From: Isotricha intestinalis
Taxonomy: Eukaryota > Ciliophora > Litostomatea > Vestibuliferida > Isotrichidae
NCBI GenBank assembly: GCA_023807065.1
Contig: JAJJLU010000591.1
Coordinates: forward strand, 1 to 28,966
Reading direction: 5' to 3'
Length of the DNA stretch: 28,966 nt
This document shows positions 1-8,583 of the stretch, in pieces. Numbering within the stretch: position 1 is the first letter of the stretch; every line of letters starts with the position of its first letter. Both the position numbers and the translations under genes were made by a program. The notes under the pieces are model-generated. The model ran no database searches. It was not told the DNA's origin and was given only the letters and a program-made list of their open reading frames with translations.

Positions 1-167
1 GAATCATTGAAAAAAAATAAATAAAATTACCCTTAAAATTTTTTCAAAATAAAATCAATAAAAATAAAATCAATTAAATTTTATTTTATCCCTTATTTTT
101 AAATATTATAATACAGATTTGTTAATATTAATCAAAAATAATAAAAGAAAATAAACCAATAATAAAA

Positions 168-1247
168 TTAAAAACTCAATACTTTTATTTTTTGATCATA
201 AGAAAATGATGCAATTGATCCATTTTTTAATTCAATAAAAAGTGTAATATTATCATTATGAGCATCTTTAATTTCTTTAATATATTCATAATTATCATTT
301 CTATATATTCTTATATCATTACTTACTCCTCCTACTAAAAATATTCCTTTATCTTCAATTAAACTTATTCCCCAACATTGAAATGGATTATTAATTGTTT
401 TAATTATTTCTTTTTTAGATATTGAAATTAATTTTAATGAAGTAGTTCCTTTTCCTCTAACAATAATTATATTATAATTAAGTCTACATAATGCTTGATT
501 CCCTCCACAATAAGTTTCTTTAAATTCTTTAATTAAATTAATATTATTTATTTCATTATAATTCCATAATTTAAAATAAATTTTATTAATTTTAAATTTA
601 TTATTATTTTTATTCCATAATTTTATACTTTTATCATAAGAACAAATAATAAAATTATTTTCATCTTTAATATCAACATAATTAATATAACTATATGCAT
701 TTTTATATTTTGTAAAAATTAAAAAGTATATCATAAATTATAATTGATTTATCATCCGAAGTAGAAATAATATATCCTGAAGGAAAAGTAGACACTGAAG
801 AAATACAAGCATTATGACAATAAATTGAAGAAATATTTTTTAAATTACAACTTTTTAATTCAATTTCATGTTTTTCTTTTATATAATGAAATCCTTCTAA
901 TTTTTCAATCATTTCATTTTATATTACATTTTTGTAAATTTAATTCCACATTAGAATGATTTGGTAAAGTAGAAATTAAAATTAATTTTAAATTCATATT
1001 TTCTTCTTTAATTTCTATTTTATTCATATCAATTAATTCAATAATAAATTCGATAAATTTTGTGTTGTTAATCTTGTCATTAATATTTGATGTTGATGTA
1101 AATATTCTAAATTAAAATTAGATTCATAAATTGTATTTCTTTTTCTATTAATATATTAATTAAATCTAAATGAGATGATAATTTAATTAAATATTTTTGA
1201 TATTGTTTTTGAATTGATGTATTATGTAATATTATTATTGATTCCAT
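168..1247 (-). pseudogene. Decayed WD-repeat protein gene, several frameshifts
   Basis: Read on the minus strand from an ATG at 1247, coding-like sequence continues to a stop at 168 but changes frame at least three times. The pieces are a helical N-terminal part (start MESIIILHNTSIQ, from 1247), a piece containing YESNFNLEYLHQHQ, a piece containing FIIELIDMNKIEIKEEN, then an open stretch 912-703 and another 734-168. The last two carry WD-repeat strands: ISTSDDKSIIIYD and, in the next repeat, ICSYDKSIKLWN. The joins show no GT...AG pair that would make them introns, so I read them as indels. The neighbouring genes are unbroken over kilobases, which argues for real decay rather than general sequencing error. 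In the family, a helical N-terminus with C-terminal WD repeats forms a beta-propeller scaffold; the specific role is unknown. Alternatives are local assembly error or programmed frameshifting, which I consider unlikely. Confidence 0.6.
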
Positions 1248-1472
1248 TTATATAAATATATTTTTTAATTTAAGTTATATAAAAAACCTTTATTATAATT
1301 TTTTTTTTCTAATATTAGATTAAAAATAGAGTCATCATTAATAGTATCTTTATTTATACTATTACTCAATTATAAATGAAATTGGATTTATTTTCATTAA
1401 AAAAAAATATATGAGTTTCTAACAGTTACTTCTCAAATATAAAACCTTTTTATATTATTTTATTTTTTTTAT

Positions 1473-1740
1473 TATTGGTTTCTTAAGGAATAATATTATT
1501 AAAAATTTAGAAAAATATCCTATAAGAACATAATTTAATTTAGAATCGGTTTCAAAAAAGATAAAAAGTAATACTATTTACTTTAATTATTTCATTATCT
1601 TCTTCTTATTCTTCAATCTCATTTTGAATTTATAAAGTTTGATCAATAGAAACAAATCTATTAGAATAAATTTTTCATATTTTCATCAGATGATTCTTTT
1701 GAAATTAGATTTTCAAATACATTTAAAAAAGAGGAGATTA
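1473..1740 (-). pseudogene. Relic of a SAPS-domain (PP6 regulatory subunit) gene
   Basis: The minus-strand translation of 1553-1473 gives 27 residues (starting ETDSKLNYVLIGYF and ending LFLKKPI). Counted by eye, they match 24 of 27 residues of the intact SAPS protein at 27179-27099, in the same orientation. The three differences are E to K, T to I and M to I. Upstream, towards 1740, coding-like fragments continue in shifting frames (NVFENLISKESSDENMKN; then IQNEIEE, TAA, EEDNEIIKVNS) in the place where the intact protein has its acidic linker, although these do not align clearly. No open frame spans the region. I interpret it as the remnant of a duplicated SAPS gene. Only the 81-nt core is firm; the outer limits are approximate. 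Confidence 0.65.
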
Positions 1741-1789
1741 TTCTTTTAATTTATTATAAAATTCTAAAATGTTTATCATTTTCATTTTT

Positions 1790-2344
1790 GATTTAATGGA
1801 TTTTTTATGGCATCAAAATATTCTTCTTCAGCACTATTTTTTTATATAAAAGTCTATTTAATTTTTTTTGATAAAAGAATAATTTCATAAATTGAATCAA
1901 GAACAGCACATTTTCCTTCTAGCTTTTGATAAAAATCAATCTTTCCAAACTAAAAAGCTCATTATTATTTTGAGGAATATCAGATTTTTTGATACCTTTA
2001 ATTCTGATATTTAAATTATACTGGTACTTATTGAAAAACATTCACATTTATTAAAGAATCATTAATATAACAATAAGAAAATAAAGGATAATCTTTTGAA
2101 ATATTAATTTCCTTTGGTTTTAAATCTTTAAAACTATTCTTGAAATAAATTAATTAATTTCTTTCTTTGATTTTCTCTAAATCTATTAAAGTTATTAAAA
2201 TATCATAAAGTTCTTTTTTTGTTTTAAAGCATTAATTACATTTTCATTTTCTCTAATGGTAAATATATGAATATCATCTTTATTAATTTCTTACGATTTT
2301 AAATGCAATTTAACAATATCTTGAATAATTTAAACAGTTAACAT
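1790..2344 (-). pseudogene. Decayed protein-coding gene of unknown family
   Basis: From an ATG at 2344 on the minus strand the sequence reads like protein but is interrupted by TAA codons and frame changes. Fragments in order are EINKDDIHIFTIRENENVI, KKELYDILITLIDLEKIKE, DLKPKEINISKDYPLFSYC, SDIPQNNNELFSLE and FYQKLEGKCAVLDSIYEII, then KNSAEEEYFDAIKNPLN. The stops in the first part are all TAA and could each be a mutated CAA (Gln). Codon choice matches intact neighbours. It lies immediately downstream of the MCM2 stop in the same orientation. It may be the 5' part of the same decayed locus as the SAPS relic, but the fragments do not resemble the intact SAPS protein. I do not recognise the family. 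Confidence 0.45.
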
Positions 2345-2438
2345 TACAATAATAATTTAAAAAAAAAAATTAATTTCTTTATATTTTTTTTAAAAAATAT
2401 ATAAATAATTTTCAAAAAAGAATAATCTAAAAGAATTT

Positions 2439-5042
2439 CTACAAGCTACAAATAATATATCCATCTTCAATTTTATTTTTATTTTTAAAAACCTGACTAT
2501 TATAAAATTCATTAAAATCATGAATTCCTAATTCAGCAGCATCTTTTTCAAAAGCTTCTTTAAGAATTTGAACATCTCCGCTCATTTCACTAATATGATT
2601 AAAATATTTTAAATATTGAAATTGTTCTTTTGCTTTCTTGGAAAGTAAATTTAATAATAATTGATTATGATCTTGATTTTGATTTAAATAATGACTAAAT
2701 TTTTTAGTTAAAGCATTAGCAATAGAATATTTTTGACTTTGAAGGAAACTTTGAAGCATCATTTGAATAGAAAAATCAATATCTTCACTTCTTACAATTT
2801 CTCTTAATTCCATTTTTGCATGAGCTTCTGCAATTCTCAATATACTTTCCAAGTGACGTACTGCTATTGGTATTCCTCCACTTTTTTGACTTTCTGAACG
2901 TAATTCAGAATAAAATTTAGAAACTTTATTTTTATTCAATTCACTTAATTTAGGTGTTATAAATTTCCTCGCATAAATTATATATTTCCTTAAAGTATCT
3001 TGATCTAATCTTTCTATATTTTCTCTTTTTTCTTCTAACAGTGCTTCTTCTTTCTTTATTTCTGGATGACTTTTTATATGAGAATTAATTACGAAAGTTG
3101 CTAATTGCTCATCAATGATTGGGTCAATTGTGTCTCTAACTACACAAAGAATATCAAAACGAGATAGAATCGGATCTGTTAATTCTACATTGTCATCAAA
3201 AGATAATCGACTATCATATCTTCCCTTAATAGGATTAGCAGCTGCAATAACAGAACATCTTGCTTGAAGAGAAGTGACGATACCTACTTTGGAAATTGAA
3301 ATACTTTGTTGTTCCATTGCTTCATGTATTGATGTTCTATCTTGATCATTCATTTTATCAAACTCATCTATTAAACATATTCCTTTATCTGCTAATACAA
3401 GAGCACCTCCTTCTAATGTCCATTCCTTTGTCACTGGGTCCTTTTGAACTGATGCTGTTAACCCTACTGCACTTGCTCCTTTCCCTGTTGTATATACGCT
3501 ACGCGAGAAGATGGTTTGAATATATTTTAACATTTGGGATTTTGAAGTACCTGGATCTCCTAATAGGAGGACGTTTATGTCACCACGGATTTTATGTTTA
3601 CTTTGAGGATCTTTTTGTACTCCACCGAACATTGCTATTGCTAAAGCTTTCTTTATGAATTCATTACCATATATTGAAGGAGCTATTGAATTAAATATTA
3701 ATTGAGTAATATTTGGTTTTTTTGATAATTTTTTCATTTCAGTTTTATCTTCTTCTGTTAGTTCTTCAACATCAATATCATTTAATCTCTTAACACAATT
3801 TGCTTCAATATATGTGGTAAAAACTGGGAAAGAATATTTTATATTTGTTCCCATTTCAAATTTTGATTTATATATTCCAGTGATTTCAACAGAGTCACCA
3901 GGACGAGAAGAATCGACTAAATCATTTGTTAAAATGACTTCTTTTTGTCTTGGTACTCTTCCAGGAGGAACTGAACCAGGACTTTCTTGAACAGTTATTC
4001 TTTGATAATTTCGATATTGGCATTCATCACTTTCTAATCTGTAAGGACCATTACTTTGGCACATTGGGCAAGAACCAATATTAATATTTTCTTGTTCATT
4101 TGTATTGAAATTAAAAGGACCATTAATTTCACCACATTTAACACAACTAAAATATGCAGTTCTTAATTTAGGATAAACACTACTTCTTTTTGTTACAACT
4201 CCATTAATTTTAATTAAATGACCAATGTCTTCACATTTTAAATTTCTTAAATTAATAGTTTCTGGAATATCTCTTATTCTAACAAATATTTCTTTACAAA
4301 TATCAGAATATCTTGGAAAAATTTCACAAGTTAATTCAAAAGCAACATCATTTAAATAAGGTAAAACAATTTCAGGATGAAGAATTACCCATTCACTAAG
4401 AAATTTATTAAATTTACTTAAATGAGGATAATTAATTTCTAAACTTTGTTTATTAGTTTTACTCATATCAACAATTCTATTTTCATAAATTTCATCATTT
4501 TGTTCTTCTCTATATCCTTTAATGAATTTTTGAAATAAACTTCTAATAAATCTTGCAGCATGAGGTTGACTAAGCCAATCTAATAATTTTCCTTTGACAT
4601 CTTCTTTATCAATATAAGCTTCACTTTCTCGAATTTGTTCATCAGTCATTCTCGCCATTCCAAAACCCATTTTTTTTCTTCTTAAAGCTCTCATAATTTC
4701 TTCTTCATCAGTTCCTTCCATTTCAGCTAAAATTGCACTTGGAATTCGAGCTCCGAATTTTCTTCTTGCGTCCCTTTCTTCTAAAACTTTTTCTACTTTT
4801 CTTCTTTCTTCTAATGTCATATTTGCATATTGCGTCTCATCGAATTCTCCTTTTTCATATTCGTCTAATCCTTTTATTGGCTTGTAGTCTTTCTCCATAT
4901 TCTCTAATAAATCTTCTCCTTCTGGTTCGTTTGAAGAGTGCTCTGATTCAGAAAGAGAAACGTGTTCTTCTATCGCTTCCTCTGATTCTCCAGTATGCTT
5001 CTTTTGAGATGACTTTTTTTCCCGCTTTTTTCTGTTTGACAT
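2439..5042 (-). CDS. MCM2: DNA replication licensing factor MCM2
   Basis: This is an 867-residue AAA+ helicase subunit of the nuclear MCM2-7 ring, which unwinds DNA at replication origins. An acidic, Ser/Glu-rich N-terminus (1-60) is followed by the MCM2-type segment GEFDETQYANMTLEERRKV, the N-terminal MCM domain, and a zinc ribbon with CxxC pairs at C300/C303 and C325/C328. The AAA+ core has Walker A GDPGTSKS (495-502), Walker B LIDEFDKM (557-564), sensor-1 AAN (601-603) and arginine-finger motif SRFD (627-630). A C-terminal winged-helix region follows. The length is normal for MCM2. The start is the only plausible ATG before a run of poly(T) on the plus strand; the stop is TAG. Exon-free reading throughout shows no intron. 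It diverges from the Kelch-like gene across a 300-bp spacer. The N-terminal acidic/EKGE block distinguishes it from MCM3-7. Confidence 0.96.
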   Translation of the reverse strand: MSNRKKREKKSSQKKHTGESEEAIEEHVSLSESEHSSNEPEGEDLLENMEKDYKPIKGLDEYEKGEFDETQYANMTLEERRKVEKVLEERDARRKFGARIPSAILAEMEGTDEEEIMRALRRKKMGFGMARMTDEQIRESEAYIDKEDVKGKLLDWLSQPHAARFIRSLFQKFIKGYREEQNDEIYENRIVDMSKTNKQSLEINYPHLSKFNKFLSEWVILHPEIVLPYLNDVAFELTCEIFPRYSDICKEIFVRIRDIPETINLRNLKCEDIGHLIKINGVVTKRSSVYPKLRTAYFSCVKCGEINGPFNFNTNEQENINIGSCPMCQSNGPYRLESDECQYRNYQRITVQESPGSVPPGRVPRQKEVILTNDLVDSSRPGDSVEITGIYKSKFEMGTNIKYSFPVFTTYIEANCVKRLNDIDVEELTEEDKTEMKKLSKKPNITQLIFNSIAPSIYGNEFIKKALAIAMFGGVQKDPQSKHKIRGDINVLLLGDPGTSKSQMLKYIQTIFSRSVYTTGKGASAVGLTASVQKDPVTKEWTLEGGALVLADKGICLIDEFDKMNDQDRTSIHEAMEQQSISISKVGIVTSLQARCSVIAAANPIKGRYDSRLSFDDNVELTDPILSRFDILCVVRDTIDPIIDEQLATFVINSHIKSHPEIKKEEALLEEKRENIERLDQDTLRKYIIYARKFITPKLSELNKNKVSKFYSELRSESQKSGGIPIAVRHLESILRIAEAHAKMELREIVRSEDIDFSIQMMLQSFLQSQKYSIANALTKKFSHYLNQNQDHNQLLLNLLSKKAKEQFQYLKYFNHISEMSGDVQILKEAFEKDAAELGIHDFNEFYNSQVFKNKNKIEDGYIICSL

Positions 5043-5342
5043 TTTTTTTTCTTTTTTTTTTTATTTATTTTTAAGGTTTTGTATTTGGGTTTTTATTTTT
5101 TTTATTTTATTTTAATCGGATAATTTTTCAAGGGTTTTGGTACTTGTTTTATTTTTTTTTTTGATAAAATGGAATATAAATAAATTAAGGAATAATGTAA
5201 TAATTTAAATTAAAAGAATTTAATTTGTTTTATTCTCTTTTTTTTAGATTATAAGGTTTTTATTTGAAATTTAAATATTAAATTATTCATTAAATAAATA
5301 AATAGTCCTTAAATAAACAATTTAAACTAAGTTAAAAATTAA
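5043..5342. promoter_or_regulatory. Shared 300-bp divergent upstream region
   Basis: This gap separates the start codons of MCM2 (minus) and the Kelch-like gene (plus), so both promoters must lie here. It is almost entirely A/T with long T runs next to MCM2 and a slightly GC-richer stretch near 5115-5140. I see no conserved motif, RNA gene or open frame. Confidence 0.5.
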
Positions 5343-6734
5343 ATGAATATATGTAAATGTTGGAATAAAAAAAAACAAGAAAATAAAAATAAATCATCGA
5401 ATAATAAAAAAATAGAAATTAAACAAATTAAACAAATTAAACAAATTAAGCAAATTAAGCAAATTAAAGTAATTATAAAAGATATATACGATAAAATAAA
5501 ATTTGAAAAAGAATATAACAGTGATTTAATTGTTAAAAACATTATAAAAGAATTTGAGAAAGAAGAAGAAGAGAAAAAAATAACAACAAATGAGAAATTA
5601 TGGTTAAATATAGATGAAACAAAAATAGATTTAAATAAAACATTAAATGAGTTATTACTAATAAAAAATAACTCTATTTTAGAATTAAAATACAAAATTT
5701 TAGGATTAATAAATTTAGCTTTAAATTATGAAGAATATATAATAAATAATACTAAAGTAATAGGATATTTATTTTCACAGCCTTTTAAAACTTTTGTATA
5801 TGATAAAAAATTAGATTATTTTAAAAAAATACATTATAAAAAAGAAAATATAATATCAACAAATATTAAAACCTTTTCATGTTTTAGTAGTTATTGTACA
5901 GGAATTAATCAAATATATATTTTTGGAGGAGAAGAAGAAGGAATTCAAAATAACTCATTTTGGATAATAGATTTAATAGAAGCTGAAATAAAAAATATAC
6001 ACAATTTTTTACCTTCAAGAAAATTTCATTCTATGATATATATTCCTATTGAATATGTTTTTATTGTTGGAGGAGAAAATAATTTAGAAGTTAATTTATA
6101 TAATATTTCTTCAAATAAATTTCTTTTATATGGAAGAATTGATGAAGAATTATTTGAACCTGGATTATGCTATATTAATAATACTTATTTATTTACTTTT
6201 TCACATAATAAATCTTATTCTATTTATAAAATTAATTTAAAAGGAGAAATTAATTGGGAAAAAATAAATATAAAAATAATTAATGATTTTTTAATGCATC
6301 AAACTTTTTTTGGAGTTTGTAATAATTATAAAAAAAAAGAAATTATCTTTATTGGTGGTCTTAATACAGAAAATAATGGAGATAAAAAATTAAATATATT
6401 TAATTACGAAAATAATGAATTATATGAATCTGCAATTTTATTTAATTCTTATGATTTAAAAGAAAAAAATTTTATTCCTTTTGAGAAAGGAAAATATTAT
6501 CAAATTCTAAATTCTTCAAGAGATAAAATTGTTATTGTTTTTTTTAATATGGAACTTAATACTATAAAGGAAAAATCATTTGTAGGCAATTTAGATATTG
6601 ATATTAGTCAAATTCATTATAAAAAGGTATTTTATTTGAATAAACCCTTAAGTAAAATATTTGAAAGTAAAATTCAGCTAAAAAGTTCAGTCATTTGTTC
6701 TTCTAAAGTAAATAGTTATTCAAATAAAGGTTAA
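5343..6734 (+). CDS. Kelch-like beta-propeller protein with N-terminal ubiquitin-like segment
   Basis: The protein has 463 residues. A basic N-terminus contains five to six IKQ triplets (residues about 26-42), coming from a 9-bp tandem repeat. Residues about 42-118 (VIIKDIYDKIKFEKEY through LKYKILGLIN) alternate strands and helix in a way that suggests a ubiquitin-like beta-grasp fold; this is inference. From about 180 there are Kelch-type signatures: IYIFGGEEEG, RKFHSMIYIPIEYVFIVGG with VNLYN, and EIIFIGGLNTENN with LNIFNYE. In Kelch repeats the double glycine after a hydrophobic strand is diagnostic. Such proteins are protein-binding scaffolds; the partner is unknown. The ATG at 5343 is preceded by A-rich sequence. 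It is intact with a TAA stop, co-directional with the phosphatase 119 bp downstream. Confidence 0.65.
   Translation: MNICKCWNKKKQENKNKSSNNKKIEIKQIKQIKQIKQIKQIKVIIKDIYDKIKFEKEYNSDLIVKNIIKEFEKEEEEKKITTNEKLWLNIDETKIDLNKTLNELLLIKNNSILELKYKILGLINLALNYEEYIINNTKVIGYLFSQPFKTFVYDKKLDYFKKIHYKKENIISTNIKTFSCFSSYCTGINQIYIFGGEEEGIQNNSFWIIDLIEAEIKNIHNFLPSRKFHSMIYIPIEYVFIVGGENNLEVNLYNISSNKFLLYGRIDEELFEPGLCYINNTYLFTFSHNKSYSIYKINLKGEINWEKINIKIINDFLMHQTFFGVCNNYKKKEIIFIGGLNTENNGDKKLNIFNYENNELYESAILFNSYDLKEKNFIPFEKGKYYQILNSSRDKIVIVFFNMELNTIKEKSFVGNLDIDISQIHYKKVFYLNKPLSKIFESKIQLKSSVICSSKVNSYSNKG
5418..5468 (+). repeat. 9-bp tandem repeat in coding sequence (I-K-Q)
   Basis: Unit ATTAAACAA or ATTAAGCAA is repeated five times plus a partial copy, encoding Ile-Lys-Gln triplets near the N-terminus of the Kelch-like protein. 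The first three units use AAA and the next two AAG, so the array contains two sub-variants. It is a likely site of copy-number variation between alleles. Confidence 0.9.
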
Positions 6735-6853
6735 AATTTTTAATTTTCATTATTATAAAAAATAATAACATTGTTTTAAAAAAAAAATTAAAATTCAATA
6801 TGACAATAAACATAATTAATTATTTTAAAGTATAATAAAAATTCAAAAAAAAA

Positions 6854-8428
6854 ATGTTAAATCCAAATTCTTTAATAAACTTTAAAAATTTAACTCCAAA
6901 TCCAAAAATAAATACAATAACAGAAAGATCAAATTTAAATAATCGTCTTCAAAAAGCAGGAAATTTCATAATAGGAAATGAAAAAAATTTAAAACGTCCA
7001 ACAAATAATTTAGAACCAAAAACTTCTTCACGTTTTTTATCACAGACAAGAGAATTAAATCCTTCAACTGAAAATACAAATAGTAATAAATTTATAAAAA
7101 TGAATAATTTTAATTTTAATTCAAATAAATCTCAAAGAAATAATAAAGAAACATATATTAATAAAATTCCAATTAATTTAGAAGATTTATTAATTCAAGA
7201 AGAACATTTATGGATGATTTTAACTTATATAAGATGTGGAGGAGATTTTAGTCATTATTCAGAAGAATTTATTGAATTTTCACATTTATCTTCCATTCAA
7301 TCTTTTGAAATTTATTTTAATGAAATTAAATTTAAAAAAGATTTAAGAATTTATTCTAGTAATGAATATATTTCTGTTATGATTTCTTTATTCACTTTAT
7401 TAACTAATAAAATTTCTGATAATTCACTCACTCATTTAAAGAATTTATTTTATTATATTCATCAAAATATTTTACTTATTATTTCATTGATTATTGGGAA
7501 AATTAATAAAGAATATATTTTTAATATATGGGGAAATAAATTAAAAGAAATAATATTTAATAGATTATCTCCTGAAATGAAACAACAAAGAGGAAATTTA
7601 GATGATGAATATTTTCATATAAATCAAAATAATTCAATAATAACAAATATGTTAAAAAATTATATAGAAATATATTTTAAAACTCAAAATGCTTTTGATA
7701 ATTTAATATTTAATTTTGTAAATATGATAATATTAAACTACCAAAAATATCCAATAGACATATATTACATAAAATCAAATTTATCAAAATTAAAAATAGA
7801 TTTATTAAATTCAATAATGTTTAAACAAGCAATGAGTACTTATGAAATAAAACCTCCAATTCCATTTCTTCCTCCTTTAAATAAAGATAAATATACTTAT
7901 TCATTAGTTTTAGATTTAGATGAAACTTTAGTTCATTCAATTGCAGAAACAGGGAAAACATTAATAAGACCTGGAACAAATATTTTTTTAAAAGAATTAT
8001 CTCCTTTATTTGAAATTGTTATCTTCACTGCAGGAATGCAAGATTATGCTGATAATTTACTTAATCAAATGGATAAAGAAAGAAATTTAATTCAATATAG
8101 ATTATATAGACAACATACTTCTTTAGAAAATGGTTCTAATGTTAAAGACATTGAAAAATTAGGAAGAGACTTAAGTAAAGTAATTATCATTGATAATATT
8201 TCTGAAAATTTTTCTAAACAAAGTGATAATGGAATCTTTATTACTCCGTGGATGGGTGATCCTAATGATACTGAATTATATGAGTTAATTCCTATTTTAA
8301 AAGAAATCTCTGTTAAAAAAGTCAAAGATGTTAGAGTTATTTTAAGAAGATTTAGAGATAAAATTATACAATTACATATTCAAGGAGATATAAATCCTTT
8401 GGCTACTTTGAAAAATATGATAAAGTAA
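6854..8428 (+). CDS. FCP1/SCP-type (NIF) HAD phosphatase, paralogue 1
   Basis: The protein has 524 residues. The C-terminal third is an FCP1-homology (NIF/CTD small phosphatase) domain. Its catalytic DxDx(T/V) motif is DLDETLV at 354-360 (D354 nucleophile, D356 acid/base), followed by the motif II strand IVIFTAG, the conserved RQHT segment, and motif III KLGRDLSKVIIIDN with Lys and Asp in place. Family members dephosphorylate Ser/Thr, classically in the RNA polymerase II CTD, or act in nuclear-envelope and signalling pathways. Residues 1-105 are Asn/Ser-rich and disordered; 108-330 form a helical region also found in the paralogue at 21871. The ATG follows a poly(A) stretch and the stop is TAA. 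All catalytic residues are present, so activity is expected; the substrate is unknown. Confidence 0.88.
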   Translation: MLNPNSLINFKNLTPNPKINTITERSNLNNRLQKAGNFIIGNEKNLKRPTNNLEPKTSSRFLSQTRELNPSTENTNSNKFIKMNNFNFNSNKSQRNNKETYINKIPINLEDLLIQEEHLWMILTYIRCGGDFSHYSEEFIEFSHLSSIQSFEIYFNEIKFKKDLRIYSSNEYISVMISLFTLLTNKISDNSLTHLKNLFYYIHQNILLIISLIIGKINKEYIFNIWGNKLKEIIFNRLSPEMKQQRGNLDDEYFHINQNNSIITNMLKNYIEIYFKTQNAFDNLIFNFVNMIILNYQKYPIDIYYIKSNLSKLKIDLLNSIMFKQAMSTYEIKPPIPFLPPLNKDKYTYSLVLDLDETLVHSIAETGKTLIRPGTNIFLKELSPLFEIVIFTAGMQDYADNLLNQMDKERNLIQYRLYRQHTSLENGSNVKDIEKLGRDLSKVIIIDNISENFSKQSDNGIFITPWMGDPNDTELYELIPILKEISVKKVKDVRVILRRFRDKIIQLHIQGDINPLATLKNMIK

Positions 8429-8583
8429 TTATTATTTTTTTAATTTTTGAGTTAAATTATTACTTCAAAATGTAAATATTATTTTATTAATATTATTCCT
8501 ATAAATTAAACCCATAAAAATTTCAAAAAAAAATAAATCAGACAAAAAATAAATAAAATTCATATTTGATTAACTTTAATCAA

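Noticed and set aside
690..740. Short intron joining the two WD-repeat open frames
   Set aside because: I looked for GT...AG of 15-40 nt on the minus strand at the join and found none that restores the frame, so an indel is more likely.
3296..3658. Plus-strand open frame of about 120 residues inside MCM2
   Set aside because: It lies antisense within the conserved AAA+ core of MCM2 and encodes only a Leu/Tyr-rich low-complexity product; it is a shadow of the real gene.
8566..8583. N-terminal extension of the DEAH helicase
   Set aside because: The extension begins with TTG, not ATG; the ATG at 8584 is the natural start in a eukaryote.
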